From Streptomyces sp. ISL-43 (GTDB lineage: Bacteria; Actinomycetota; Actinomycetes; Streptomycetales; Streptomycetaceae), in assembly GCF_018614195.1 (NCBI RefSeq), contig NZ_JAGGOT010000004.1, forward strand, positions 1 through 64,000: 64,000 nucleotides of DNA, in the 5' to 3' direction. The position numbers were made by a program, and so were the translations under genes. The notes below the pieces were generated by a model. That model was given only the letters and a program-made list of their open reading frames with translations. It made no database searches and was not told the origin of the DNA. Within the stretch, counting starts at the first letter, position 1. Each line of letters opens with the position of its first letter. Positions 1 to 8,791 of this stretch are shown here, one piece after another.

Positions 1-566
1 CCAGCGAAGATCAGCGGATGGCGCGGAGGGCGGCGAGCTCGGCTGCGGGGCCGTCGGCCGGCTCCTGGGCCGGCCCGTAGCCTCCGCCCGTGCCGCCGTC
101 GCCCGTGCCGTCGCCGCCCGTGCCGTCGCCACAGCTGACGGGGGCGCTGCGGCCGACGCCCCGGGGGTCGAAGACGACGAGGTCGTAGCGCTTGTTGAGC
201 TCCGCGAAGAGGCCCGGATCGGCGGCGAGGGCCGGTATCCCGGGTGCGCCGGGCCCGCCGAAGTTCAGCAGCAGCGAGCCGATCCGCTTGGCGGCGGGGC
301 CGGTGGCGGGGAGCTTGCCGAGAGCGAGCGCGACGGCGCCCCTTGGCCGGGGCGCCGTAGTCGAGCGGCACGGCGAGGATGCCGCAGCGCATGCCGGCGG
401 GCACGGCCGTCTCGGGGCAGTCACCCCAACGGATCCCGGTGCCGGCGGAGCTCGGGGCGGCGGCGCTCGTGCCTGTGGCGCTCGGGGCGGCGGCGAGGGA
501 GGCGGCCATCAAGGCTGCGGCCGCGACGCCGACGGACACGCGGGCACGGGTACGGGAACGGCCCAC
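1..566 (-). pseudogene. Secreted alpha/beta-hydrolase (peptidase-like), frameshifted, reaches window edge
   Basis: From a GTG at 566, with GAGGAGG five bases upstream, the frame gives an Arg-rich n-region, an Ala-rich signal peptide, then IRWGDCPE and LAVPLDYGAPAKG. This is the usual N-terminus of secreted actinobacterial alpha/beta-hydrolases that act as aminopeptidases. The family then continues in another frame (VALALGKL, SLLLNFGGPG, DLVVFDPRGVGRSAPV). Removing one G from the GGGG run at 339-342 joins the two frames exactly. A TGA at 11-13 ends the second frame after about 180 residues in total; relatives have roughly 450-550, and the Ser-Asp-His triad is never reached. It is either a decaying gene or carries sequence errors near the window edge. 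Confidence 0.6.
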
Positions 567-660
567 TGCACCCTCCTCGGGCGACCCCCGAACCGGTCAG
601 CCCACCATAAGCGGGCCCGGCCCACCCCGCCTCCGGGCCCGAGACCGGCCCCGGCCGCAT

Positions 661-2806
661 CTAATCCACTCGGAACCCTGAGAACGCAATGACCTTTTGA
701 GTCAATGAGTGTTCCGGCCCGAGGATTCGAATGTGTTCGTCCAGTGTTTCGCGCCATAGGGGCAACGCGGCGTCGGGTCCTTCTGCGCCTTCCACCAGGC
801 GCGCTACTTGGCGACGCGCATGGAGGGTGTGCAGGTGGTTGGTCGGACCCCAGCACCCGTTTCCTGTCGTCAAAAAGCTTCCGCGCGCGCCCCAGAGCGT
901 CTTCGTGAAACCCCATGGCCGAAAGCCAGGCGACCTCCCGCCCGCGAGCGTAGAGAGTATCGGCGTGATCCGCGCCCAGCACGAAGGTGCGTCGCCTCAC
1001 AAGTTCCTCGGTGAGGTCGAACGCCTCGGCATACCTGCCGGATTTACCCGTCCACATCGCTATTCTGGCTTCGACGTCCAGGGTGTCTATGTGATCAGGA
1101 CCCAGCTTCCGTTGGAACCTGCCCAGCAGAGCACGACACTGATCCGCGGCATCAGCTGGCCGGCCCAGCCTTCCGACGGCGTTCGCGATCTGCAGGTGGG
1201 TGTCGAGGGTGTCGGGGTGGTCCGTCCCGAGGTGCGATTCACGAAGAGGCAGCAGTTCGCGCATTAACTCGAGGGCTTCGGCCGCCCGCCCTTGTTTCAA
1301 TGTCAGGTAGGCCAGCTTGGCGTGGGCATCCAGGGTGTCCCGGTTCTCCCTTCCGAGAGACCTTGTGCGGAATTCCCAGATCGACCGTAACTCGATTACC
1401 GCCTGGTCGATACGACCCGTCTTCCCCAGGATGACCGCTCTGGCGACATCCGCTGCCGCCAGGCCGGCCCGTGCCGCCAGAGCAAAGGCCCTTTCCGCTC
1501 GATCGTGACGGGCATCGAGCAGCGATACCATGCCCATGTCGAGCGCTTCGCGAGGCCTGGCTCGTGTCAGGATCAGATCCCACGACTCGTCCGGAATCAC
1601 TTCGAGGTTGAGAGTGTCCAGGAAGTAGTCGAAAGCCCGGAGCCCAGTACTCAATTCGCCCACCAGCATGCTGGCACCGGTGTGCCCCAGAGGTCGGAGG
1701 GTCCACGCGAGCGCATCCTCCAGCTCTTCCGGCCGCAGCTGAGATCCCCCTCTGTCCCTCAGGTAGATTTCGTGCAGCTGCGTCAAAAGCGCCACGGGTA
1801 TGGCTTCGTGCATGCCGACGCGACGTACATCCACTGCGGCCAGCACCAGCGCTGCCCCTCGCGGATGAGCACCTGGGGACCAGGCGTTCTTCCACGCTTC
1901 GAGAAGCTCCGGACCAGCGGCTAAAACCTCGGCCACGCCGAACGCGTCCGAAGCACTCAGTGCACGGCTGATGCGGCGATCGCCTCTGTAGAACTGGGCT
2001 CTTTCGCGCTCAGCCGGCGACCACTTGCGCGGAATACGGATCTTCTTCGCCTGACGGACCACGTCACGTCTGTCACGCCAGACTTCGTAGTCGGCACTGT
2101 CGATGACCGCTTCGGCGTGATCACCGAATCGGTCGTACTCGGGTGTTCGCATGGTGGCGACGATCGTCGATCCGCTTTCCAGCATTCGACTCAGGGCGGA
2201 AGATGTCAGCCCTCCCGGGCCGAGGAACCGTTCCAGATCGTCGAGCCAGATCAGATAGCGCCTACGCATGTTCAGCGCACCGATCAGGCTGGAAATACCG
2301 TCCCGATTCCGAGGGCTCAGCAGGAAATGGTCCGGTGCCAGCAGCCGTGCGGCCTCGAAAGCGGATCGCGTTTTCCCGGCTGTCGATTCTCCCACCAGGA
2401 GGACGAAGCCTCCGCTCCGGACCGCCGCATGCAGGTCTGTCTCGATGTCGCGAGGGACGTAGGGAAGAGCGTTCCAGTTCCTTGCCGTGTAATCTCCGTC
2501 TTCATGCTGGTACGGATGGATTCCGACCAGCACTGGATCCTGAACATCCCGAACACGGGGCAGACTTCCGCGTGAATTCTTCGTCAGGAGGCTGGTCGCC
2601 GCACGATCTCGTTCATGGCGCCTATTGCTCAGCGCGGACTCGTTCCTCGCCGCGGCACCACTGCACAGGGCGAGGAATGTGGCACCCACCATCCCGGCTT
2701 GCGCTGCCGGTAACCACGATCCCGCGATGAGCCCGGCCGCGCTGCCTATGATCGCGAATATCGTGAACTTGATCCACAGGCCGCATCGAAACCAAAGGTT
2801 ACGCAC
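661..2806 (-). pseudogene. Membrane-anchored STAND-type ATPase with TPR repeats, frameshifted near the C-terminus
   Basis: The GTG start at 2806 has AGGGGG upstream. Residues 10-55 hold two hydrophobic segments. A P-loop follows (VGESTAGKT, about 138-146) and a Walker B strand (YLIWLDDLE, about 184-192), then helical repeats of the kinesin-light-chain type, each ending in a version of LGxDHxDTL. In the last repeat the frame breaks. The sequence runs VLGSD and then into Pro/Arg-rich nonsense, while another frame supplies HLHTLHARRQVARLVEG and a final repeat ending at the TAG at 661-663. The break lies on a perfect 4-bp tandem duplication at 836-843; removing one copy restores the repeat. STAND proteins are signalling or defence NTPases; the ligand is unknown. 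GC is lower than in the neighbours, which suggests transfer. Confidence 0.75.
836..843. repeat. 4-bp tandem duplication (TGGT x2) causing the STAND gene frameshift
   Basis: The plus strand reads TGGTTGGT. On the coding strand this is ACCAACCA. Deleting one unit turns GAC-CAA-CCA into GAC-CAC-CTG and restores the repeat motif LGSDHLHTL, matching LGTDHPDTL, LGPDHIDTL and LGADHADTL earlier in the same protein. An exact 4-base duplication is more typical of a real mutation or an excision footprint than of a homopolymer sequencing error. Confidence 0.7.
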
Positions 2807-2894
2807 GTTCGCAGCCCCCTGTGCTCCAAGACGTCGTGGCCCATGCCTACCTCCGGCCGGTGGTCGTTACACCCCGGCCACGGCCAGGGAGCCG

Positions 2895-4766
2895 TCAGGG
2901 GCGGCGGTACAGGGACTCGATCTCGGCCGCGTAGTCCCGGGCGACAACGCCCCGCCTCAGCTTCAGCGACGGCGTCAAATGCCCCCGCTCCTCCGTGAAA
3001 TCCCCCACCAGCACCGCGAAGCGCCGTATCGACTCCGCCCTCGACACCAGCCGGTTCGCCTCGTCCACCGCCCGCTGGAGGTCGGCCCGCAGTTCCTCGT
3101 CCCCGACCAGCTCCCCGATCGGCACGCGCAGCTTCTTCCGCATCTGGCGCCAGTGCTGCAGCCCCTCCGGCTCCAGAGTGATCAGCGCGGTCACGTACGG
3201 CCGGTTGTCGCCGACGACCATGCACTGGCCGACCAGCGGGTGGGCCCGTAGCCAGTCCTCCAGCGGCGCCGGGGCGACGTTCTTGCCGCCGGAGGTGATG
3301 ATCAGGTCCTTCTTGCGGCCCGTGATGGTCAGGTACCCGTCCGCGTCGAGCTCGCCGATGTCCCCCGTGGCCAGCCACTGGTCCCCGCCCGCCGGCGGGC
3401 CGTTCCAGTACCCCGCGAACACGTGCGGCCCGCGCAACAGCACCTCCCCGTCGTCCGCGATCCGCACCGCCGTCCCCGGCAGCGGCCAGCCCACCGTCCC
3501 CAGCCTCGGCCGCAGCGGAGGGGTGACGGTCGCGGCCGCCGTCGTCTCCGTGAGCCCGTAGCCCTCGAAGACCTCGATGCCCGCGCCGGTGTAGAAGGCG
3601 GCGAGGCGCCGGCCGAGCGGGGAACCGCCGCTCAGGACGTACCGCACGCGCCCGCCCAGCGCCGCCCGGATCCGCCGGTAGACGAGGGGGTCGTACAGCG
3701 CCCGCGCCGCCCGCAGTCCGAGGCCCGGGGACTTGCCCTCGACGACCTCGCCGAAGGCCCGCGCGATCTTGGCGGCCCGGTCGAAGGAGTTGGCGCGCCC
3801 CATCCGCTCGGCGGTCGCCCGCGCGGTGTTGTAGACCTTCTCCAGGACGTACGGGATCGCCAGCAGGAAGGTCGGCCTGAAGCCGGCCAGGTCGGCGAGC
3901 AGGTCCTCGCTGCGGATGCTCGGCGCGTGCCCCAGCTTCACCCGCGCCCGCAGGCATCCGACGGCGACCATCCGCCCGAAGACGTGAGAGAGCGGCAGGA
4001 AGAGCAGGGTCGACGCCGGGTCCTTGCTGACCGATTTGAAGACGGGGTGCAGCAGCTCCACCGAATTGTCGACCTCGGCGAAGAAGTTGGCGTGCGTCAG
4101 CACGCACCCCTTGGGCTGCCCGGTCGTCCCGGAGGTGTAGATCAGCGTCGCGACCGACTCCGGCCCGCACCCGGCCAGCCGGTCGCGCACGACCTCGTCG
4201 GGCACGTACCGGCCGGCCGTGACCAGCCGGGCAACCGCGCCGGTGTCGAATTCCCACAGGTGCCTCAGCCAGGGCAGGTTGGGCCGTTCCGCGCTGATGA
4301 TCCGGGCCTGCGCGGTGTCCTCCACCGCGCACGCCACCGCTCCCGAGTCCTGGATGATCCAGCGCGCCTGGATCGCGGAGGAGGTCGGGTAGATCGGGAC
4401 GGTGACCAGCCCGGCCGCCCAGCCCGCAAAGTCCAGCAGCGTCCACTCGTACGTCGTCCTCGCCATGATGGCCAGCCGGTCACCCGGCCGCAGGCCCTCG
4501 GCGATCAGCCCTTTCGCGACGGCGAGCACTTCGTCGGCGAACTCGGCCGCCGTGACGTCCCGCCAGGTCCCGTCGCGGTCCTTGCGGGCGAGGACGGACT
4601 CGTGGGGGGCCTCGCGGGCGTTGTCGAAGGGGATGTCCCCGAGGGAGCCCCGCTGCGGGGGCGCCACCAGCGCGGGCACCCACACCTCGCGCACCCGCCC
4701 GTCGATCACGGTCTTGCCGGGCTCGACGGGCTTGACGACCCTCACCAGGCTCGATTCGGCGCTCAC
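2895..4766 (-). CDS. Long-chain acyl-CoA synthetase (AMP-binding, FadD15-like)
   Basis: This 623-residue member of the adenylate-forming family activates a fatty acid with ATP and couples it to CoA in the cytoplasm. The P-loop-like motif YTSGTTGQPKG lies near residue 218, GYGLTETTAA near 400, the adenylate-binding WLATGDIGELDADGYL near 470, and the hinge/catalytic Lys region ITGRKKDLIITSGGKN just after. The length fits the FadD15 group of long-chain ligases. The GTG start at 4766 has GAGGAGG eight bases upstream. An array of TTACCG half-sites lies directly upstream, so it is probably controlled by a local or global repressor of lipid metabolism. No partner gene is adjacent; the chain-length preference cannot be read from the sequence. 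Confidence 0.9.
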   Translation of the reverse strand: MSAESSLVRVVKPVEPGKTVIDGRVREVWVPALVAPPQRGSLGDIPFDNAREAPHESVLARKDRDGTWRDVTAAEFADEVLAVAKGLIAEGLRPGDRLAIMARTTYEWTLLDFAGWAAGLVTVPIYPTSSAIQARWIIQDSGAVACAVEDTAQARIISAERPNLPWLRHLWEFDTGAVARLVTAGRYVPDEVVRDRLAGCGPESVATLIYTSGTTGQPKGCVLTHANFFAEVDNSVELLHPVFKSVSKDPASTLLFLPLSHVFGRMVAVGCLRARVKLGHAPSIRSEDLLADLAGFRPTFLLAIPYVLEKVYNTARATAERMGRANSFDRAAKIARAFGEVVEGKSPGLGLRAARALYDPLVYRRIRAALGGRVRYVLSGGSPLGRRLAAFYTGAGIEVFEGYGLTETTAAATVTPPLRPRLGTVGWPLPGTAVRIADDGEVLLRGPHVFAGYWNGPPAGGDQWLATGDIGELDADGYLTITGRKKDLIITSGGKNVAPAPLEDWLRAHPLVGQCMVVGDNRPYVTALITLEPEGLQHWRQMRKKLRVPIGELVGDEELRADLQRAVDEANRLVSRAESIRRFAVLVGDFTEERGHLTPSLKLRRGVVARDYAAEIESLYRRP

Positions 4767-4793
4767 GGCGTGCCCTCCTCGGTCGGACGCAGC

Positions 4794-4832
4794 GTTACCG
4801 CTGTTACCGCCGGTAATTTACTTAGCGGTAAC
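4794..4832. promoter_or_regulatory. Candidate operator array (TTACCG/CGGTAA half-sites) upstream of the acyl-CoA ligase
   Basis: A perfect 13-bp palindrome, TTACCGCCGGTAA (4804-4816), sits inside a second inverted repeat, GTTACCGC (4794-4801) with GCGGTAAC (4825-4832). Four half-sites therefore lie 28-66 bp upstream of the ligase start and 107 bp or more before the DinB gene on the other strand. The pattern looks like a TetR/FadR-type repressor site. The regulator is not encoded nearby. Confidence 0.6.
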
Positions 4833-4938
4833 TGTGCCTGAACACCCCCGTGCCCGTTTTTTCACCGATGCTCCACGCGGCCCCTCGTCTCGGCGGGTAA
4901 CCAGTGGACAAAGATCGCCGGTTCGGCAGAATGGCCGG

Positions 4939-5547
4939 ATGACCGAATCAGACCCCAGGGCCGACCTGCACTTGTATCTGCAGTCCGCCCGCGACGCCCT
5001 GCTGTGGAAGATCGAAGGGCTCTCGGAGTACGACGCCCGCCGCCCCCACACGCCGACCGGCACCAACCTCCTGGGCATGGTCAAGCACGCGGCCGGCGTG
5101 GAGCTGGGCTACCTCGGCGACACCTTCGACCGGCCGTCCGGCGAGCCGCTGCCCTGGCTCGATGACGGCGCCGAGCCCAACGGGGACATGTGGGCCACCG
5201 CCGACGAGTCGCGCGAGCACATCGTGGACCTGTACCGCCGGGCGTGGGCACACGCGGACGCGACGATCGACGCGCTGCCGCTGGACACGGTCGGCACGGT
5301 GCCGTGGTGGCCGAGCCACGACAACAAGGTGACGCTGCACCACGCCGTGGTCCGAGTGATCGCCGACACGCAGCGGCACGCCGGCCACGCCGACATCATC
5401 CGCGAACTCATCGACGGCGCCGTGGGGATGAACAAGGGCAACAACAGCATGCCGCCGGGCCACCCGTCCTGGTGGGAGGACTACCGCGACCGGCTGGAGC
5501 GGGTGGCCCGCGAGGCCGACCCCGACACTTCCGGCTCCCGCGATTGA
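4939..5547 (+). CDS. DinB/YfiT-family protein
   Basis: A 202-residue protein of the DinB-like four-helix-bundle family. It opens with ADLHLYLQSARDALLWKIEGLSEYDARRP, the usual start of such proteins, and carries the spaced histidines expected to form the metal site (MVKHAAGVELGYLGD near 55, and RVIADTQRHAGHADIIREL near 140). Relatives are metal-dependent thiol-transferase-like or detoxification proteins, many without a known substrate. The ATG at 4939 has no clear Shine-Dalgarno sequence and may be read from a short or leaderless transcript. Divergent from the acyl-CoA ligase. Confidence 0.85.
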   Translation: MTESDPRADLHLYLQSARDALLWKIEGLSEYDARRPHTPTGTNLLGMVKHAAGVELGYLGDTFDRPSGEPLPWLDDGAEPNGDMWATADESREHIVDLYRRAWAHADATIDALPLDTVGTVPWWPSHDNKVTLHHAVVRVIADTQRHAGHADIIRELIDGAVGMNKGNNSMPPGHPSWWEDYRDRLERVAREADPDTSGSRD

Positions 5548-5589
5548 GGTCGGGACGTGCCGGCCCGCCGGGTCGGCCGGTGGCGCAGG

Positions 5590-6120
5590 TCAGGCCTTCG
5601 CAGCGGCACTCGCCCCGGGCGGGCGCACCATGAAGACGTCGATCGGGTCCTGGGCTTCCACGACGAATCCGTGGCGCTCGTAGAGCCGACGGGCAGCACT
5701 GCCCTGCAAGACGTTCAGACCCACGGTCATACCCTGCGCGTCCGTCCGCCCCAGCACCGTGCGCAGGACAGCGGATCCGAGCCCTCGGCCCTGACAGTGC
5801 GGAGCGAGGTAGAAGTGCTCCAGCCACTGCCTGCCCTCGCTGGGCCGGACCGTGACGCATCCTGCGAGTTCGCGGTCGATCATGATGATCGACGTGTGCT
5901 GCATGGAGAGGGAATCCCGCAGCCGCTGCCGCACCCGGTGCTCGTCGTAGCGCCCAAGGCGTTCCAGGTCCGCACGCATGACCGTGGCCCGCAACTCCGC
6001 GATCACCTCTGTGTCGGCTTCCACCACAGAACGCAGCACCCAGCCCGTGGCCTGCGCCGACGTGGCCCGTGCAGGCACCACCAGGTCAGATTGCGCCCCC
6101 ATCCCCGTCACCCCCAGCAT
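5590..6120 (-). CDS. GNAT-family N-acetyltransferase
   Basis: A protein of up to 176 residues. The acetyl-CoA pyrophosphate-binding motif A is clear: LEHFYLAPHCQGRGLGSAVL (about 100-119). It is followed by LNVLQGSAARRLYERHGFVV, the motif B region typical of GNATs. The acceptor substrate is unknown. The ATG at 6120 is taken, but an in-frame ATG at 6102 preceded by GGGGGTGA is equally good and would shorten the protein by six residues. It ends 40 bp from the DinB gene, convergently. Confidence 0.85.
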   Translation of the reverse strand: MLGVTGMGAQSDLVVPARATSAQATGWVLRSVVEADTEVIAELRATVMRADLERLGRYDEHRVRQRLRDSLSMQHTSIIMIDRELAGCVTVRPSEGRQWLEHFYLAPHCQGRGLGSAVLRTVLGRTDAQGMTVGLNVLQGSAARRLYERHGFVVEAQDPIDVFMVRPPGASAAAKA

Positions 6121-6225
6121 CCATGACCGGAGTATCTCAGCCTCGATCGCGGACCGAGTCGTCAGCCCATCGGGGCCGGGAGGGGGCGGTCGGCCGCCTG
6201 CTGGTAGACCGCCCTGACGGGGCCC

Positions 6226-7143
6226 TCAGGCGGCGGCCGCGCTCTCCTCGGCGGGCGGGCAGGTACGGCAGCGGCCCGGCTCCGGGGCCCGGAAGGCCCG
6301 GTCGCAGCCGTCGCAGTTCTGGAGCGGATCCGGGCGCCGACCGGCCGCCCCACCGGCCACCGCGGCAGCGACCGCCACCCGGACCGGCGGCAGCGGCGGC
6401 GGGATCAGGGACCCCAGCCGGTACTCCAGCACGGAGGCCGCGCTGCGCAGGGGTTCGGGGAGACCGGCGGACAACGCCCGCTCGATTCCGCCGGGTTCCA
6501 CACCCCGCGCCAGCCAGGCCGACACCCCGGGCGCGAGCCGCGCGACGTCCCGTTCGGACAGCAGCAGCCGAGGATCGTGGCGCCGCAGCCCGGCGAGCAG
6601 CGCGGCGGCCTCCGAGGGTGGAGCCGGGTCCGGGTCCGGCTCCGGCTCCGGCGCGGCCTCGACGGCCGGGTCCGGCCCCCGCTCTCCCGGCTCCGGTGCG
6701 GGCTCATCGCGTACGCGCACCTCGCCGTCCGGCGGCGACGGCGCAGGCGTGCGCGACGGCGGAGGCCCGCCCGAGGTGGCACCGGGCTTGTTGTACGAGT
6801 ACGTTCGCGTCACCACGCGCCCGCCCTCCAGCCGTTCGCGACGCCGCTCCAGGTAGCCGTGCCGCTCCAGCTCCCGCAGGGCGGCCCCGAGCCGGATCTC
6901 CCCTTCCGGGAACCGCTCGGCGAGCGCCTTGATGCCGACGGGCGCGCCGTCGGGCAGCGACTGGATGTGGGCCGCGACTCCGATCGCCGTCGCCGACAGC
7001 CGAGGGTGCTGGAGGAGGTGGTTGCCGATCACGGTGTAGTGACTCGTGTGCCACGTGTTGACGTGGATGACACCGGATCGGGGGGTCCCGGGCCCAACTC
7101 GGGACGAGGCGCGCGAGGGCGCGCTAGGCTGCTCAAGAGCCAT
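6226..7143 (-). CDS. Winged-helix DNA-binding protein with C-terminal zinc ribbon
   Basis: A 305-residue protein. Residues 25-120 hold a winged-helix domain: LSATAIGVAAHIQSLPDG, then IKALAERFPEGEIRLGAALRELERHGYL and an Arg-rich wing (ERRRERLEGGRVVTRTYSY). A long Pro/Glu-rich linker follows, and the end has two CxxC pairs (CDGCDRAF and CRTC) likely to bind zinc. This architecture is common in Streptomyces as a DNA-binding protein of unknown target; I know of no named gene. The ATG at 7143 follows a structured leader (7144-7210) that also occurs before the gene at 32422. It lies downstream of and on the same strand as the HATPase at 7362-7796, separated by 218 bp. Confidence 0.75.
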   Translation of the reverse strand: MALEQPSAPSRASSRVGPGTPRSGVIHVNTWHTSHYTVIGNHLLQHPRLSATAIGVAAHIQSLPDGAPVGIKALAERFPEGEIRLGAALRELERHGYLERRRERLEGGRVVTRTYSYNKPGATSGGPPPSRTPAPSPPDGEVRVRDEPAPEPGERGPDPAVEAAPEPEPDPDPAPPSEAAALLAGLRRHDPRLLLSERDVARLAPGVSAWLARGVEPGGIERALSAGLPEPLRSAASVLEYRLGSLIPPPLPPVRVAVAAAVAGGAAGRRPDPLQNCDGCDRAFRAPEPGRCRTCPPAEESAAAA

Positions 7144-7210
7144 AGGGAAGGTGCTACTTCCTGCTTGGTCAGGCCCTCGACCGGGATTGCAGTCCCGCCG
7201 GGGGCCGTCT
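7144..7210 (-). promoter_or_regulatory. Structured 5' leader, copy A (two hairpins, second over the ribosome-binding region)
   Basis: On the minus strand, an outer stem GGCCC (complement of 7202-7206) pairs with GGGCC (complement of 7172-7176). It encloses an inner hairpin CGGGA-CTGCAA-TCCCG. A single-stranded ACCAA follows, and then a second hairpin GGAAG-TAGCAC-CTTCC (complement of 7157-7161 and 7146-7150) ends two bases before the ATG. The only Shine-Dalgarno-like stretch, AGGAAG, is inside this second stem. The same order of elements with different loop sequences occurs at 32356-32421. This indicates a conserved RNA element controlling translation. No ligand or regulator is evident. Confidence 0.65.
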
Positions 7211-7361
7211 CATGTCTGCTGTTGTCGTCGGGGCGAGCATATGCCAGCGAACCGGTGGCAAATCCAGCTCAGTTGGCACAGTTCACCCGACCGAGCGACA
7301 CGGGCCGGACGCGGGCAGGTGGGGTTGGGTCGGTTGGTTTTTTCTCCCGGTTCTTTGGTCT

Positions 7362-7796
7362 TTATGCGTCGAGGCGGGCCGGATCACGGACCCCCGCGAC
7401 CCGGGCCCCGAGGCAGACCTCCGCCCACACCGCCTTCCGCGGAGCCGGCCCTTCCCGGACCCCCCAACGATCCGCGAACGCGGCGACCAGTACGAGCCCC
7501 CGACCCGCGTCGTGGATCCGCGGGACCCGGTCACCGCGGGGGTCGGTCACCTCGATGAGGAGCACTCCGGGAGTGACGGAGAGCGTCAGCCCGAAGTCCC
7601 GCCCGGGGACCCGCCCGTGGGTTACGGCGTTCACGGCGAGTTCCGCGACGATCTGCGCGGGTTCCTCCAAAGGGAGCCCCCAGGAGCGAAGTTGCTCGAC
7701 GGCGAGCATGCGCCCGAGACGAGCCCCGCGCGGGGTGGCGGACAGCTGGACGTGGAAGTCGACGAGTTGAGTCATCACGTCACTCAGCGTGGCCAT
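7362..7796 (-). CDS. HATPase-fold anti-sigma/regulatory ATP-binding protein (module 1)
   Basis: A 144-residue protein consisting almost only of a GHKL/HATPase domain of the RsbW-like group. The N-box is seen as EEPAQIVAELAVNAVTHG and the G1-type loop as LIEVTDPRGD. The region after it (DAGRGLVLVAAFADRWGV) is the usual end of the fold. There is no kinase dimerisation domain, so it is probably an anti-sigma-factor-like kinase or a partner-binding protein. It is transcribed divergently from the XRE/DUF397 pair at 7934-8979. The same arrangement recurs at 49105-50680, and resembles the abaA/whiJ-type clusters of Streptomyces. Confidence 0.85.
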   Translation of the reverse strand: MATLSDVMTQLVDFHVQLSATPRGARLGRMLAVEQLRSWGLPLEEPAQIVAELAVNAVTHGRVPGRDFGLTLSVTPGVLLIEVTDPRGDRVPRIHDAGRGLVLVAAFADRWGVREGPAPRKAVWAEVCLGARVAGVRDPARLDA

Positions 7797-7933
7797 CCGT
7801 GCGTACCGTGAGAAGCGGCAACGCCCTTACGTCCCGGGTTTGTCCGGTGCTTGTCCAGCCCTGTCGCGGCTGTCCGGTACCGCCTCACGGGTACGGGGCG
7901 CGCAGGACATCGGCTCGTCGGAGGTGGGCGCGC

Positions 7934-8791
7934 ATGAGCGTGGACAGTGACGGTACGGAAGACGCGGGCTGGGACGTCGATCCCGAGGACGACCAGGGAG
8001 TCGCGGTCCTGGCCGCGCTCGGCCGCCAGCTCAGGGCGTGGCGGGAGGAGGCGGGCATCCGCGCGGCCGACCTCGGCACGGAACTCGGGTACGGCGAGGA
8101 CCTCGTCCGCAAGGTCGAAGCGGGAAAGCGCATCCCCCGCCCCGAGTACCTGGACAGGGCGGACGAGGCGCTGCGGGCGGGCGGGAAGATCGCCGCGATG
8201 AAGGCGGACATGGAGCAGGTCCGCTACCCGAAGAAGATCCGGGACCTGGCGAAGCGGGAGAGTCAGGCAGTGGAGATCGGGGCCTACCGCGTCCACGGAA
8301 TACACGGCCTCCTACAAACAGAAGACTACGCCAGGGCGCTCTTCGAGATGCGGCAGCCCACCTACACCCAGGACGAGGTCGAGCGTTACGTGGCTGCCCG
8401 CCTGGCCCGACACAGCGTATTCGCGCGGGAACCCGCCCCGTCACTCAGCATCGTCCAGGAAGAGGTGACGCTGCGTCGCCCGATCGGAGGCACAATAGTG
8501 TGGCGCCGACAGCTCGAACACCTGCTGGGGCTATGCCAGTTGCGCCACATGGCCCTCCAGGTAATGCCGACCGACCGTGAGGTGCACGCAGGCATGGATG
8601 GTGGGATCGAAGTGCTGAAGTTCGGAGATGGTGAGGCGGTGGGTCGTTCGGAAGGCGCCTACGCCGGACGTCCGGTCTCCGACCCCCGGCAACTCCGGAT
8701 CCTTGAGCTGCGCTATGGCATGATCCGAGCCCAGGCGCTGACGCCCCTGGAGACGCAGGGCTTCATCGAGCAACTGCTGGGAGAGACATGA
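7934..8791 (+). CDS. XRE-family regulator with DUF5753 domain (WhiJ-like, module 1)
   Basis: 285 residues. An N-terminal helix-turn-helix (RQLRAWREEAGIRAADLGTELGYGEDLVRKVEAGKRIP, about 31-68) precedes a DUF5753 domain starting near 90 (IGAYRVHGIHGLLQTEDYARAL, then PSLSIVQEEVTLRRPIGG and LQVMPTDREVHAGMDG). DUF5753 proteins are thought to act with DUF397 (BldB-like) partners in control of development and antibiotic production. The ATG at 7934 has GGAGG nine bases upstream. Its stop overlaps the start of the DUF397 gene by four bases (ATGA), so the pair is translationally coupled. Three TGTCC-containing repeats lie in the divergent promoter region at about 7838-7880. Confidence 0.9.
   Translation: MSVDSDGTEDAGWDVDPEDDQGVAVLAALGRQLRAWREEAGIRAADLGTELGYGEDLVRKVEAGKRIPRPEYLDRADEALRAGGKIAAMKADMEQVRYPKKIRDLAKRESQAVEIGAYRVHGIHGLLQTEDYARALFEMRQPTYTQDEVERYVAARLARHSVFAREPAPSLSIVQEEVTLRRPIGGTIVWRRQLEHLLGLCQLRHMALQVMPTDREVHAGMDGGIEVLKFGDGEAVGRSEGAYAGRPVSDPRQLRILELRYGMIRAQALTPLETQGFIEQLLGET

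Noticed and set aside
509..866. Pro/Arg-rich C-terminus of the 765-residue reading of the STAND gene
   Set aside because: It lies after the 4-bp duplication, runs antisense-like through the hydrolase promoter region, and the normal TPR sequence is found in the neighbouring frame to 661.
3423..4841. A long open frame opposite the acyl-CoA ligase
   Set aside because: Antisense shadow of a well-supported gene; composition is Arg/Gly/Asp-rich with no motif.
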